Shown one piece after another: positions 45,779 through 57,582 of a stretch of DNA of 64,000 nucleotides. Source of the DNA: Cololabis saira (Eukaryota; Chordata; Actinopteri; Beloniformes; Belonidae); contig NC_084592.1 of the NCBI RefSeq assembly GCF_033807715.1, forward strand, positions 29,212,419-29,276,418. Direction: 5' to 3'. The position numbers and the translations under genes are program-made. Numbering within the stretch: position 1 is the first letter of the stretch; each line of letters starts with the position of its first letter. The notes beneath the pieces were generated by a model. It worked only from the letters and a program-made list of their open reading frames with translations. It was not told the origin of the DNA and did not search any database.

Positions 45779-46734
45779 CTGAGATCACACATACATCACA
45801 GGAGTTGGGAGAATGAGACAGGGAGAGAAGGCAAGTCATTTCTTTGAAGTGACAGATTCATTATTTTCTGTGTATCTAATTGAAAGGTTAACAGTTTCTG
45901 GGTGATGGCATTGTGGTGACTTTTTTTTTGTTGCCTTGATAGTTTCAGTGAAGGTGACTGACGGGGGCCTCCAGCAAGGAGGAAGGGAGGAAGAAAGTTA
46001 GGATGTTTACACACAAAGTGGGTGAATAGTGAATAGTTTCCTCGCGATAGTAAAATAAGAATCATAGTATTGTTACAGAAACTCATCAGCTGCTGTAACT
46101 ACACCACGGCAAGAACTGTGCTCATCTCAAGCTTCCTCTAGACATCTAATCCAAAAACAGCTTTTTGGAAGCTGTTCTTGATACTGGCATTAATAAAAAA
46201 AACAACTAAAAGCTTATATTCATAATTTTCCTTCTATGTGTAAAAACGTTTCTATCCCTGTACAATACAGCAGTGGCTCTGCTGGCCTTCTGTCTGAACG
46301 TCTCTGTTAATGAGGCATCTTTAGCAATTCATATATCAGCTGTGTCTAGAAGCCTGTTTACTGCTTTCCCTTGACATGGAAGGATTTGGCCAGCAAAGTA
46401 TGAAAATATAAAAACACGCACGCACGCACGCACGCGCGCACGCGCGCACGCACGCACACGCACACACGCTCATGCATACACTAATGGAGATGATCTTTGT
46501 TCTCACAGATGCACTAAAATGGTCCCCCTTTTAATCTCTTTCTCTCTCTATTTGTTTCCCTGCAGTTTGTCTTCTTTACCTTCTTTTCTGTCTCAGGGGA
46601 GGTTGTTACCCAACAACACCTGCACATCCTTGTTTATCACAAACACACAAACACACACACACAGTCTCCTTTAACATTCACCATCCACTTGACCTGTCAG
46701 CGTTAGATGAACATTGCAACCTTGTTCTCTTTTC

Positions 46735-46757
46735 TCACACACACACACACACTCACA

Positions 46758-46815
<58 letters not shown>
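46735..46815. repeat. (CA)n microsatellite
   Basis: About 40 CA units with short CT interruptions. Confidence 0.95.
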
Positions 46816-46817
<2 letters not shown>

Positions 46818-47399
46818 CATTAAGCTGCAGCCTGTAATTCCTACAACCAGCAGGGGGCAGCAGAGACCCTCCACACTTCCCGTCTGATAAGCTGTTCTGT
46901 ATGCAACCACCCTGTCTGGCTGGGTGAGTGGAGACGATCAAGGTTGGAAAGAACTGAGCGGGACTGAGGGAGTGAGAGACCTCAAGACCCTCTGGCTGCC
47001 ACACCATCAAGCTGTTAAAAATGGCAGACCTGATCGGCACAAAGGTGCATTCAAAATATGTGTGTGTTTGTGTGTGCGTGTATTGGTGGTAGGTTTTAAT
47101 GCATGCCTCCTTTTTGCCGTTACATCAGCGTGTCTCTGTGCAGCCTGTGTTCGGTCGTATACTGTGTGCCTTGGTGAAAATGTCTGCATGTGCTGCGTAT
47201 GTGTCCTGTCATGTACTCGTTTTCCTTCTGCATCGTAAGTGCAGTTGTGTGCTCAAACATAAGCTTAAGCATTTATTTCCCACACTTTTTGGGGGTATCT
47301 CTGTAAATCTAAGGCCTATATATGAAACAGTCATCAGATTTACAGAGATACGATGAAACGCTTGGCTTCTCTCCTGGGTTACCTTGTTATAAAGCTGAT

Positions 47400-47960
47400 A
47401 TGGCTAATATGCTAGCAGCTACATATATCTTCACTTGGATATGTGGAACGTATCCAAGCTGTTTTGAAGAATTTGTGTTTGTCAGCGTTTTTTTTTTTGG
47501 GGGGGGGGGGTTACAGAAAAAAAGACCTATTCTTTTGGAATTATTGTGAAACCATATGGACCATACCAACATGGCTAATGTGTTAGCAGCTAAATGCAGT
47601 TCCACTTGGACACACGTCAAAGGCTCAAATATGACATAGTCTTTTAAAAGAAGAACACTTTGGTGTTGCCAATTTTTTTTTTAGATTACCTTCTTATAAA
47701 AACAATACAGCTAAATGGTTAGCAGCTGCATGCAGGTGCACTAGGACATAGCATGGAACTCTTGTGACATATTTGAGTTGTGTGATTGATTGTTGTGTGA
47801 GTGGTTGTTATTTCTCACATAGTTTGAGTTATTTCTAGACTTCTAAAGCCCAAAGAGTTAAAAGAACAACATTGTGAAACAACTTGCGTCTCAGTGTCAC
47901 TTTCATATAAAGCTAATGTTGTAGCTTATAGTAGCTAATAGTTAGCAGCTACATATAGCT
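47400..47960. repeat. Diverged direct repeats in the tmeff2 intron
   Basis: The module 'aagctgatatggctaatatgctagcagctacat...cacttgga' recurs three to four times (about 47392, 47568, 47700, 47915), each followed by similar 'tttggagtatttctg' or 'ttttgaagaatttgtg' text. It looks like an old tandem array with a period of 150-220 bases. Confidence 0.5.
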
Positions 47961-48249
47961 CCCCTTCGAGATACTGCACAAAACGTATTCACATTTTGGA
48001 GTATTTCTGGTCAACAAAGTCCCAAACATGACTAAAGTTAATAAAAATGAGGTGTGAGTATGTGAATCCCCAACTATTAAGACATTTTCCAACTTGATTA
48101 TTGAACATAAAAATTAATTAAAATCCATAAAAAATGCAGCAGCGGGGCCAGGTGGGTGATAAATCAACACACAATAAAAAGAATCTGAAGAACCAATCTT
48201 GAACATCTGTGATTCAAATGATGGAAAAGTTTGAGTGTTCTTCATTTTA

Positions 48250-48840
48250 CAAGTAGAACTGTCCCCTGAATACCACAGCAACAGCTCTGCCTGGAACCTC
48301 TCCAATCTGCTTTTAAAGCCCTCCACAGCACTGAATCAGCGCTACTTAAGGTTCTTAATGATTTGTTGTCAATCACTGACTCTGGAGATTCTGCCATCCT
48401 GATCCTCCTTGATCTTACAGCTGCATTTGACACTGTAGATCACAGCATATTAATCTCCCGTCTGGAACACTCTGCTGGCATCAGAGGCACTGCTCTGAAA
48501 TGGTTTACATCATACCTAACAGACAGATGTTTTTCTGTCTGCCTGGAGGGATCGGTATCCCCCTCTGCTCCTCTCCCTTTTGGAGTTCCTCAAGGGTCTA
48601 TTCTGGGGCCTACATTTTTTTCCCTGTACATGCTCCCCCTGGGATCCATTCTTAGAAAATATAACATCTCTTTTCCCTGCTATGCTGATGACACGCAAAT
48701 TTACATGCCATTAAAACGGAACGAGTCCCACTCTTTTAAAAGTTTACTAGACTGTCTGGAAGACATCAAAGCCTGGATGGCTTTAAACTTTTTAAACTTT
48801 ATTGAAAATAAAACGGAGGTCCTAGTTTTTCGTGAAAGAT
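48250..48840 (+). pseudogene. L2-like LINE reverse transcriptase fragment
   Basis: The reading frame shows STESALLKVLNDLLS, LDLTAAFDTVDHSIL, GVPQGSILGPTFF and the YADDTQIY catalytic box, then LNFIENKTEVLVF. This is the central RT domain only. It is closely related to, but distinct from, the RT of the 4121-6907 element. Both ends are truncated and no tail is seen. Confidence 0.88.
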
Positions 48841-50811
48841 GGAGCTTAATTTTTGCTGTCCTTAAATGACAACGCAGCGTGAACAACATGCGGTGTACAT
48901 GCATGTGATGCCGCACAAAGCGGAGAGTAACATCAAATCATAAAACAGCTGCGTATAAGACACAGTATCAATGTAAGCGGTGCAGTGTATTTAACTGCTT
49001 TAGCAAAGCTGATATAGTACAACTTCATTATGGCCTCCCAGCTCCGACTTAGCAAACTAGGCTCCAAAAAATTAGCTAATCACTTTATTGAATGGCTCTC
49101 CCACTGTACATCATTATTTAGTCTCGTCAAGTGAAGGCGTAACAAACCTTATTAAAATAAAACTTTAGTTATAAACTAACGACACTGTGTCAGTTTTAAT
49201 TTCTAACATTACAAAATGACCGATAACCCCAGAGGAAACACCAGGAGGAAACAGGAAACACTGCAACTTCAATAGAGGACGCCCATGAGCAGCAAGTTCT
49301 CTGTGGCTGAGCGAGGGAAGGTGGTACAGGGGAAAAAAAAGGCAGAATGTCACAGAGCTGGCACTAAATTCATTGTGAAGGATTCACTGTCCTTCACTAC
49401 TGTGAAATCTAGTTGATTTAAGCAACAGCTAGAAATGCATATATTTTTGTCCTCTTTGTTACACTATATTACCAAGGAGAAGTATGCTAAGCAGATACTG
49501 CTTCTTTCAAATTTAAGGACTGTAAAAGTATTTGATTTAAGGAAACACAATGTTGATTTTCTTGGGCAAAAGAAGACTAAAGACAGATAGCAGAATTCTC
49601 TACTGCGTTCAACATTCCTAACCCTTCTGATCACATGACTTGCATTAATATCCATCAATATATGTTCATTTATAGTTTCCACCAGAGAAACTGGTTTGTT
49701 TTGGATCTTTAAAAAAAAATCTATTCTGTTAGCACAAAGTAGTAAAATTTCTCTTCTTTTTGTGTCTTTAGTTTTTTTAGTTTAAGCATTTTTTTTTTTA
49801 CATCATACCTTTAACTTTTGATAAACAGCATTGGTATCAATTAAATCCTAACGATGGTGTTAGGAGCTACTTTTAGATCCACTCTGAGATAAGGCACTGA
49901 CCTATTTAATGACATTTGAAAAAGGCTCTTCATTTATTGAATGCTCTACTATACTCACAAATGAGTTTAACATTTGCCGGGCGCTTTTTGAATATATTTG
50001 GTTGGAATATATTTGCTTTTTTTGTATCCAAACTATGCTCTTCTGAAAACAAAATGCTAATTTAGCGAGTAACTTGGAACACAAAAACTAACACATTCTC
50101 AAAAACTAAACCAAAGAGAGCATGCATATAAAAATGAAAGAATAATGTCTACAAAAACATCCTTAAAAATGAGCCAACTATTTGAATGAATGGCTCTCAT
50201 TGGTGTGATGGAAGTCTCTATATTTCATGTGGCTGAAGTGGGAAAGCGGTTAAATCAGCCTGCATTCATGAATAACTCCATGTGAGCGATTCTTACAGTA
50301 TCTGTAATCAGCAGCTGTTTGTAGATCCCGATGCGGTTCATTAAATCCTGTAGCTATCAGGGGACAACAGGACAGATATGCTGATAAATCTGCAGCTTCT
50401 GATTTGAGGAGAGCATCGGCAGACTGCAGAGGCATCATTATTTCACCGTGTTTACCTTTCTTACATCATAAGCGAAAGTCACCAGGCTAAATGACAACGC
50501 ACACCTCTACAAACTCAGGCTGGTGTTTTTAGAGCACATGATAAATGTGACTCTGTGCAGCTGGCACCCACTTTCACACGGATCTTCAACCGGTCCCTGG
50601 AGCTGTGTGGGGTGCCCTCATGCCTCAAACGCTCCACCTTCATCCCAGTCCTCAAGAAACCCACCATCACAGGACTAATGACCCTTTTCCACTAGTACCT
50701 ACTCAGCGCGCTTCTACCCGCCCCCGTCTTGTGCTTTTCCACTACGGGCAGAGGCGGGTGGAGCCGTGCCAAGCAGATACCTTTTCTGTATCTACTTTGC
50801 AGAGGTTCTAA

Positions 50812-51436
50812 TGGCGCTTTTCCACTAGTACCTACTCAGTCCGACTCGCCTCGGGACGGCTCGTCACGCATCGTCCCGGCTCCACCCGCTTTGGCCTCGT
50901 TTGTTTTTCCACAGCCAGGTGAGAAGTGGCGGGTTGGGGTGAAGCTGCTGTGACGTACTCGATTGCACAACCCCTTTGTTTGTGTCGGCGCAGATGAGAA
51001 ATCAGCTGGAGCCGTGAGCAGCTGAGAGTAAAACAGAGCGCCTGTGGATCTGATCGTTCCTTATCGCCCGTCTACATCCATTTTTAATTATTTCGTCAGC
51101 CACCAGGTTTATGAACATCTACACCTCAGAGTTGGATCACCAAACAGACGTTTGCGCTGTATAATAAAATCGCCGCGAGCCGCCAGTCGTTCTCGCGCTG
51201 ACCCCCCGCTTCCTGATTCAAACGTCTGACGGCCCCGCCCCCGACCAATCAGCTGCCTGTAATGTGATGACGTCAGAAATAGTGCCGGCTCAGCCCGCTT
51301 AGAACCTCGGCAGAAAAGATACAGAAAAAGTATCTGCTTGGCACGGCTCCACCCGCCTCGGCCCGTAGTGGAAAAGCGCAAGACGGGGGCGTGGCGGGTA
51401 GAAGCGAGCTGAGTAGGTACTAGTGGAAAAGGGCCA
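50812..51436. mobile_element. Inner Harbinger MITE of the same family, TSD TAA
   Basis: TGGCGCTTTTCCACTAGTAC at the left and its inverted relative ending GGGCCA at the right. TAA at 50809-50811 and 51437-51439. Subterminal 'cctactcag' and 'ggcacggctccacccgc' motifs match those of the outer element. 625 bp and no frame. Confidence 0.9.
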
Positions 51437-51509
51437 TAAGCGTGCTGCTGAGCCGGCACTATATCTGACGTCATCACTCTACACCACTCGGGCTGAGTAG
51501 GTACTAGTG

Positions 51510-52080
51510 CAGGGGTCGGCAACCCAAAATGTTGAAAGAGCCATATTGGACCAAAAACACAAAAAACAAATATGTCTGGAGCCGCAAAAAATAAAAAGTC
51601 TTGAATCAGCCTTAGAATGAAGGCAAATGGCGAAAGGTGAAACGTGGAGAAAAAAGTCAAAATTTCGAGAAAAAAGTCGAAATGTCGGGAAAAAAGTTGA
51701 AATGTCGAGATTAATGTTGAAGTACAATCTCGAGGAAAAAGTGGAAATGTTGGAAAAAAAAAGTGGAAATGTCGAGAAAAAATGCGAAATGTTGAGAAAA
51801 AAGTGGAAATGTCGAGAAACAATTCGAAATGTTGCGAAAAAAAGCAAAAATTTTGAGAAAAAAGTCGAAATGTTGAGAAAAAAGTCGAAATTTCAAGAAA
51901 AAAGTCAAAATGTCGAGATTAAAAAAAAAGAAAAAACGAAAAAATAAAGAGAAAAAAGGAAGAAAAAAAGAAGAAACAAAAGAAAAAAAAGGTCAAACAT
52001 TTTTGAAAAAGCTCCAGGAGCCACTAGGGCGGCGCTAAAGAGCCGCATGCGGCTCTGGAGCCGCGGGTTGCTGATCCCTG
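51510..52080. mobile_element. hAT MITE, TSD TACTAGTG, with minisatellite
   Basis: Ends CAGGGGTCGGCAACCC and GGGTTGCTGATCCCTG, exact 8-bp duplication TACTAGTG (51502-51509, 52081-52088). Subterminal 'agagccgcatgcggctctgg' is palindromic. The target lies in the end of the outer Harbinger MITE. The long Lys/Glu-rich frame inside is a minisatellite artefact. Confidence 0.95.
51650..51930. repeat. Minisatellite, unit about 18-20 bp
   Basis: About 14 copies of 'aaagtcgaaatgtcgagaaa' with substitutions inside the hAT MITE. Confidence 0.9.
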
Positions 52081-53294
52081 TACTAGTGGAAAAGCGCCAT
52101 AAATGACTACAGGCCTGTCGCCCTGACATCTGTGGTTATGAAATCCTCTGAACGGCTGGTGCTGAGCCACCTGAAGGACACCACGGTGGATGACGCAGTC
52201 AACATAGGACTGCACTACATCCTGCGTCACCTTGACACCCCAGGGACTTACGCGAGGATCCTGTTCGTGGACTTCAGCTCAGCGTTCAACACCATCGTTC
52301 CTGAAATCCTCCACCAGAAGCTCACCCAGCTCACCGTGCCTGCCCCCACCTGTCAGTGGATCACCAGCTTCCTGAGTGACAGGAGGCAGCAGGTGAGGCT
52401 GGGGAGCATCACATCCAGCACCCGGGCCATCAGCACTGGCGCCCGCCAGGGGTGCGTCCTCACCCCCCCTCACCATCCTCAACAGCACTGTCTCCACCAC
52501 AGACTCCTTCAGGTTCCTGGGAATCACCCACATCAACTCTGTCTGGAAGAAGCTCAGCAGAGGTTGTACTTCCTGTGTCAGCTCAGGAAGTTTAACCTGC
52601 CACAGCAGCTGATGACCACCTTCTACTCTGCCATCATCCAGTCTGTTCTCTGCACTTCCACCAAACTAGACAGACACAGACTGCAATGGACAATCAGGTC
52701 TGCAGAGAGGATATTATTTGGGACTAACCAAACTAAATAATAACTAAATAATAATAATAACCACAATCATATTCTGTAACAATGCACCTTTCAATAACCA
52801 TGTCTACATCACACTGCTGCACCAATCACTTTTTTTAATTGTATATATGTTAATAAGAGTGATTTGTCTATTTACTGTTTGCTATTATTTAAATCTGGGT
52901 ACAGTTAGCGAAATAACTGGAGTCAAATGCCCGGTCTGGCATGTTTAAACTTGGCCAATAAACTGATTCTGATGTTTTCCTGGAATGGATTTACAAGGAA
53001 ACAGTGACGTTGCCATTTATGGCAAGAAATACACCCAAAATGGAATCACATTTTTGCTCAGTAAATTGCACTCATAAACATCTTCAATGCTCTTTAATAA
53101 TAGTTTCTACCAACTTTTAACAAATCCAGTAAAAGACATCGTATCCACACCATCTGGATGTTTGGTATTGCACCATCCAGGCAAAAACTGGATATCCTAA
53201 ATAAGTGTCTTTCTCTGTTTTGAGCTGTTTATTTTATTCTCTTTATGGATGGCACAGCTGTTTCAGAGTAAGGTTACACTGGCAGAGGCTGCAT

Positions 53295-53470
53295 TCATGA
53301 ATCATCATACTGATCGATCAGCAGCAACATTAAAACCATCTGCTTGGTATTGTGTGAATTGCTGCTGTGCCGCCAAACTGCTCTGAGCCACTGGGGCATG
53401 GATGCAGGATGTCCTTAGATGTCTGGCACCAGGATCTTGGCAGCAACGCTTTCTTGAGGACTTTCTTGAG
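53295..53470. repeat. Teleost dispersed repeat fragment
   Basis: The wording 'cagcaacattaaaaccatct', 'tgtgccgccaaactgctctg' and 'gtctggcaccaggatcttgg' is familiar from a repeat found in many fish genomes. Ends are not defined. Confidence 0.5.
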
Positions 53471-53511
53471 CTGTGTGGTGGGGTCTTTAAAGATCTGGCT
53501 TTTTTGCAACT

Positions 53512-53513
<2 letters not shown>

Positions 53514-53577
<64 letters not shown>
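53514..53577. repeat. (AT)n microsatellite
   Basis: About 31 AT units followed by a T10 run. Confidence 0.97.
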
Positions 53578-53585
<8 letters not shown>

Positions 53586-54290
53586 TAGTTTAGTTTAGTT
53601 TATTTTCGGTCATGACACACAAAAGAATAAATAAAAAACCAAGAATAAAACTGACAACAAGAAAACTTTCAATTGTTCAAAGAAAACATAACAAAAAAGT
53701 TTCCAGTATACAAATAAACAAATAACATCTAGACCGAAAAAGGGGTAGGCTGAAGCAAAGCTTATTATTTGCCTACCCTCAAAAAGATTAATTAAATTAA
53801 TAAAATAAAAGCAAAAAGTAAGAGAAAGACTGCCCGTAAAACAAATTGCCTCTGTAGGGATAACAAACATTCCTCAAAAAATAAAAGATTTTTAAAATAA
53901 AGGTGCAGTCTACATGTTACCTTCATCCTTAAAAAATCAAAGCAAATCACCAATTAAATAAATAAATAAATACCCAAATCAACATCAAGCCACTCATTAA
54001 TTTAATATAAGGAAATCATCCTTCTTTTCAATGTTTTTTTAAATAAAGTTAAAGTTCTACATAATTTCAAATCTATATCTAATTTATTCCATACATCCAC
54101 CGCTGCCACTGTAGTGCATCTTAGTTTGGTGTTAGTTCTGATTGTTGATTTTCTGTATATACTTTCCCCTCTGAGGTTGTAATGGCTTTGTCTTAAATTG
54201 AACATATTTTGGATACAGTCTGGCAGCATGTTATTGTTGATTTTGAACATGAGCTGTGCAGTTTTGAAGTCCACCAGTTCATTGAATTTA
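53586..54290 (-). mobile_element. LINE 3' end, minus strand
   Basis: On the minus strand the frame 54274-54002 reads FKTAQLMFKINNNMLPDCIQ, then NLRGESIYRKSTIRTNTKLR and VDVWNKLDIDLK, the C-terminal end typical of non-LTR ORF2 proteins. An AT-rich 3' UTR follows and ends in (AACTA)n next to the AT array. Truncated at 54290. Confidence 0.8.
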
Positions 54291-54324
54291 AGCTTATTTG
54301 AATCTATAAATAATTGATTGGTTG

Positions 54325-54327
<3 letters not shown>

Positions 54328-54414
<87 letters not shown>
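54328..54414. repeat. (TA)n microsatellite
   Basis: About 43 TA units. Confidence 0.97.
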
Positions 54415-54416
<2 letters not shown>

Positions 54417-55085
54417 GTGAGAAAACTGCACTTGAATGAGTGTTTTAATCTCTTTGTGTGTTTTAATGTTGTTGCTGATCATCTCCATCACTCCACTTCA
54501 GTACTTTTCAATCATCCCGCTGCACGAATGCGAACCACAAAGGACACTTTTATTCGCTCACACCCAGACAGCCCAGCTCGACTACTGGTAAATAAAGACC
54601 GAGACCAAGGCGTGTAAAGCAGGGAGTACCAATATCTCCATGAAGCGGTGCAAAAAACCCAACATGGGATTAATCTGACTCGTGTTTGTCGGGTCAACAG
54701 CTCGTCCTATTCCATCACCACTTAGGGCTGTGTGGGGGTCGGGGAGGATTCCCTCTCAGCACAGCTGCTCATATTCATTCAAGAAAAACTATACTGATGG
54801 CAAAATAAATAGGCCAAGATTCTTATCATTTTACATCTGATTAACTGTCTCATATTGTACTCTCTGTTTTTATTGTTTCCAGATGATACAGAAGAATCAA
54901 CAAGTTTGTGATGACACTGGGGTTTTGTGTATAACTAGATGAGTTGTTTGATTGCTACACAAGACCACATGTGCTGCCCGTAATAGCAATATAACAATAG
55001 CTTTACTGATTGCTAGCCATTAAAAATCTATTAATTTCACTATGAATAAACAATCAGTGGTTATGACGCAGCATTTGGGTAAACC

Positions 55086-57081
55086 ACAACCTCAGTTCCA
55101 AAAAAGTATAATATTAGATAAAAACACAATGCTAGGACATGTAAATTGCATAAACATCTGTTCTATGTACAATAAAGAGTAAATTAACCATAGAACATGA
55201 ACCGTATAAAGAAGAACATGAAAGTTGATGGCAGCAACTTGTCTCTGAAAGTTGGGGCAGGATAACGTTTAAGTAGCAGCCGCTCTTCTTTTCCAGGTCC
55301 ATATACATCTGGGAGCTGAGGAGACCATTTGCTGGAGTTAAGCAAGTCATCTGACACAGTACAGCAGTCCTGGGTGCCCTTTTTCATAGTTTACTTTAAT
55401 GGTGTGCCAAATGTTTTAAGTTGGTAAAAGGCCTGGACTGCAGGCCGATTCAGCGCCAAGCTCGTCTGCTATGAAACCCTGTTTTCAGTGTTGTCTTGCT
55501 GAAAGATGCAACGTCTCATTCTGAAAAACATGTTGCCCGGATGGGAGCATATGTTGCTTTGCTTTGTTGTGTTTCCTTTCCAGATGTTTGAGCTGTACCT
55601 CCACACCATCCTAGATGCTTTTCAACTGAGCTCTGATAACAGCCAGATGGTCCCTCTTCTCTTTCGCCCCCAGGACATGACATCCATGTTTTCCGAAAGG
55701 AATTTCTAATTTTGATTCGTCTGACCACAGGACAGTTTTCTACTTTGCCTCAGTCCATTTTGGCCCGGAGAAGACGATGACATATCTGGGTCATGATCAC
55801 ACGGGACCTCTTTGCATGCTAAAACTCTAACCTGCATCTGTGGATGGTACGATGGACCGTTCTCTAGAACAGTGACTTCCTGACATATTCCTGAGCCCAT
55901 CCAGCCATTTCCACTACGGAATCACCCATTATTTTTTACCTTGTCCCCAGTGCCCTAAGGTTTCTCCAAATTCCCAGAATCTTTTGATGTTACAATACTG
56001 TAGATTAGGGCTGGGCGATATATCGAGATTTTAATATATATCGATATATTTTCAAACATGATATGGTACGAGACAATATCGTTTATATCGATTTAAAATT
56101 TTGTATTTTATTTATTTATTTATTTTTTTTACATTTTTTTTTTAATTATTTTGATATAGCTTATTTTGTGACAAATTGACTTGAATGTTTTATTTGAGAT
56201 TTGCACAAATGTTTGTTATTTGCACAACTGTCAACCTCAGTGGAAAAGTCTGCCTGTTACTGTCTACATTGTATTAATTGCACAGTGTATTTTAATTTAA
56301 TTGTTATGCAGGAAAGGGATATTTGTTTTATTTTATTCAAGAAGCATTTTTATTCTATATATGCATGCAGTTTATTTTTATTTCATTTGTTTTATACATT
56401 TTGATATTGTGCAGACCTCTGTTAATAAAGGTACCTGTGTGACATTTGGCACGAGGCTTTGTATTAAAACTGACTGTTTTTTTAAGGGTTTGCCTCAGAA
56501 AAAAATGAAGCTAACAGAGATGCTATGCTATAATGCTTTGGGGGAAACCCCAATTAAGGCACAGAAAAAATATCGAGTTATATATATCGAGTATCGCCAT
56601 TTAGCTAGAAAATATCGAAATATGACTTTTGGTCCATATCGCCCAGCCCTACTGTAGATGATGACATATTCAAAGTGGTTACATTTTTATACTGATGAAC
56701 AGTATTCTGAAATTGTCTCCTGATTTGCAGACGCCATTTCTCACCGGCCAGACTCTGCCCATCTTTACTTCTGAGAACCTGCCACTGTAAAATGTTCTTT
56801 CTTTACCCATTCATGTTACTTAACTGTTGCCAATTAACCTAATTAGCTGGAAAAGGTCCCTCTAGGTGCTTCTTTTTAGTACACCCTAGCATTTTCCGGA
56901 CTTTTTGGAAAAAATTACCCTCTTTCCCTATCATTTTATCAAGTAGTCAAATGTAACATCTCCTAAGTTTTTCTTTACCAAACTGTAAATTAAATATTGG
57001 AATATGAAATGTGAAAAGCATTACCTTCTGCTTTTAATTTCCATTTTACACAGTGTCCCGACTTTTTAGGAATTGAGGTTG
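55086..57081. mobile_element. 2-kb non-autonomous DNA transposon
   Basis: Terminal inverted repeats CAACCTCAGTTCCAAAAAAG and the complement at the right end (ACTTTTTAGGAATTGAGGTT, 57061-57080). Internal text such as 'gtctgaccacaggacagttt' and 'gttgccaattaacctaatta' belongs to a dispersed repeat seen in many teleosts. Target duplication not clear. No transposase frame. Interrupted by a hAT MITE at 56006. Confidence 0.75.
56006..56651. mobile_element. hAT MITE, TSD CTGTAGAT
   Basis: Ends TAGGGCTGGGCGATAT and ATATCGCCCAGCCCTA. Exact 8-bp duplication CTGTAGAT at 55998-56005 and 56652-56659. Rich in 'atatcga' words in both orientations. Nested in the 2-kb transposon. Confidence 0.95.
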
Positions 57082-57209
57082 CAGTTTCTTTGCATAAAAG
57101 TGGTGATGAAAGATGAAAGGCATCTATGCAGTATGCGATGACTCCAATTAAATTCAGACGTAGCCCGGCTGGTGCATGAGTGTGTGCGCGTGTGTGTTTT
57201 CATGTGTAC

Positions 57210-57324
57210 CTGCAGGAGGGCTGGGCCTGTGTGCTGGGGAACTGACATTCTCCATGGATGCAGAGGTTTTTGTAGTTATCTGGACAGGGTCTGTACAGGC
57301 CGCGGGCCAGCTCTTTTTCCCCCA
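57210..57324 (-). CDS. tmeff2: tmeff2 exon: first half of the EGF-like domain
   Basis: Acceptor 'cttctcag' then GEKELARGLYRPCPDNYKNL followed by CIHGECQFPSTQAQPSC, ending at donor GTACAC. Four EGF cysteines lie here and the others come from the next exon (CSCHSGFRGPKC), giving a complete six-cysteine module C-x7-C-x4-C-x10-C-x-C-x8-C. 115 bases, phase 1 in and 2 out. EGF-like activity toward ErbB4 has been reported for mammalian tomoregulin (general knowledge). Confidence 0.94.
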
Positions 57325-57525
57325 CTGAGAAGACACACAGACAAAAGCAGATTGCACATTTGCTTGTGGCCACCCCTCTGTCCCTGCAGCAGAGCAATAC
57401 AAGGCAGGCAACTATTTAGATAATAGACAAGACAATTACTAAAAAGGAAAGGAGATGGAGGATAAAAAGTGAATAGCAAAGAGGAAAAAAAGTCAGAGAG
57501 AGACCACACGGGTGAAAGCACTCAC
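57325..57525 (-). other. tmeff2: tmeff2 short intron
   Basis: 201 bases with GTGAGT donor and CTTCTCAG acceptor on the minus strand; nothing else seen. Confidence 0.9.
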
Positions 57526-57582
57526 CCGTGTGGTCGGTCCGTGGAAAGTTTCCATCGCCTTTGTTCCCATTTGTGATGTCGC
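57526..57582 (-). CDS. tmeff2: tmeff2 small linker exon
   Basis: 57 bases between 'ctttccag' and GTGAGTGC. It reads GDITNGNKGDGNFPRTDH and joins in phase with the Kazal exon (LGHCQG) and the EGF exon (TVGEKE). A hydrophilic, Gly/Asn-rich linker between the second follistatin module and the EGF module, in the same place as in mammalian TMEFF2. Too short to be found as a separate open frame; recognised by splice sites and phase. Confidence 0.9.

Larger units (their letters stand above)
50679..52099. mobile_element. Outer Harbinger MITE, TSD TAA
   Basis: Ends TGACCCTTTTCCACTAGTAC and the inverted form ending GTGGAAAAGCGCCA, with TAA at 50676-50678 and 52100-52102. It interrupts an RT frame that rejoins as ...ITGL / NDYRPV when removed. 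It holds a second MITE of the same family and a hAT element. Confidence 0.9.
50560..52975 (+). pseudogene. Non-LTR retrotransposon RT relic, split by MITEs
   Basis: RT sequence 'ccaccttcatcccagtcctc...aagaaaccc' stops at 50678 and resumes at 52103 with NDYRPVALTSVVMKSSERLV, then ILFVDFSSAFNTIVPEIL, WITSFLSDRRQQVRLG and GARQGCVLTP. After that the frame jumps to the LRKFNLPQQLMTTFYSAII region, so the YxDD block has been deleted. The end near 52975 reads 'ggccaataaactgattctga'. Clade is uncertain. Confidence 0.8.
45779..57209 (-). other. tmeff2: tmeff2 intron (11.4 kb) with repeats
   Basis: The intron splits the EGF domain. It contains microsatellites (46418-46470 CGCA-type, 46735-46815 CA), RT fragments, a Harbinger nest, AT arrays, a minus-strand LINE end and a 2-kb DNA transposon, listed separately. 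46816-48240 and 48870-50550 show nothing recognisable apart from repeated 'gctagcagctacat' words at 47410-47960, an old low-copy duplication. Confidence 0.8.

Noticed and set aside
45506..45839. Minus-strand open frames of 81 and 97 codons
   Set aside because: They overlap the tmeff2 transmembrane exon in the wrong frames.
51627..51947. 106-residue Lys/Glu-rich protein
   Set aside because: Produced by the minisatellite inside a hAT MITE; period about 19 bases explains the pattern.
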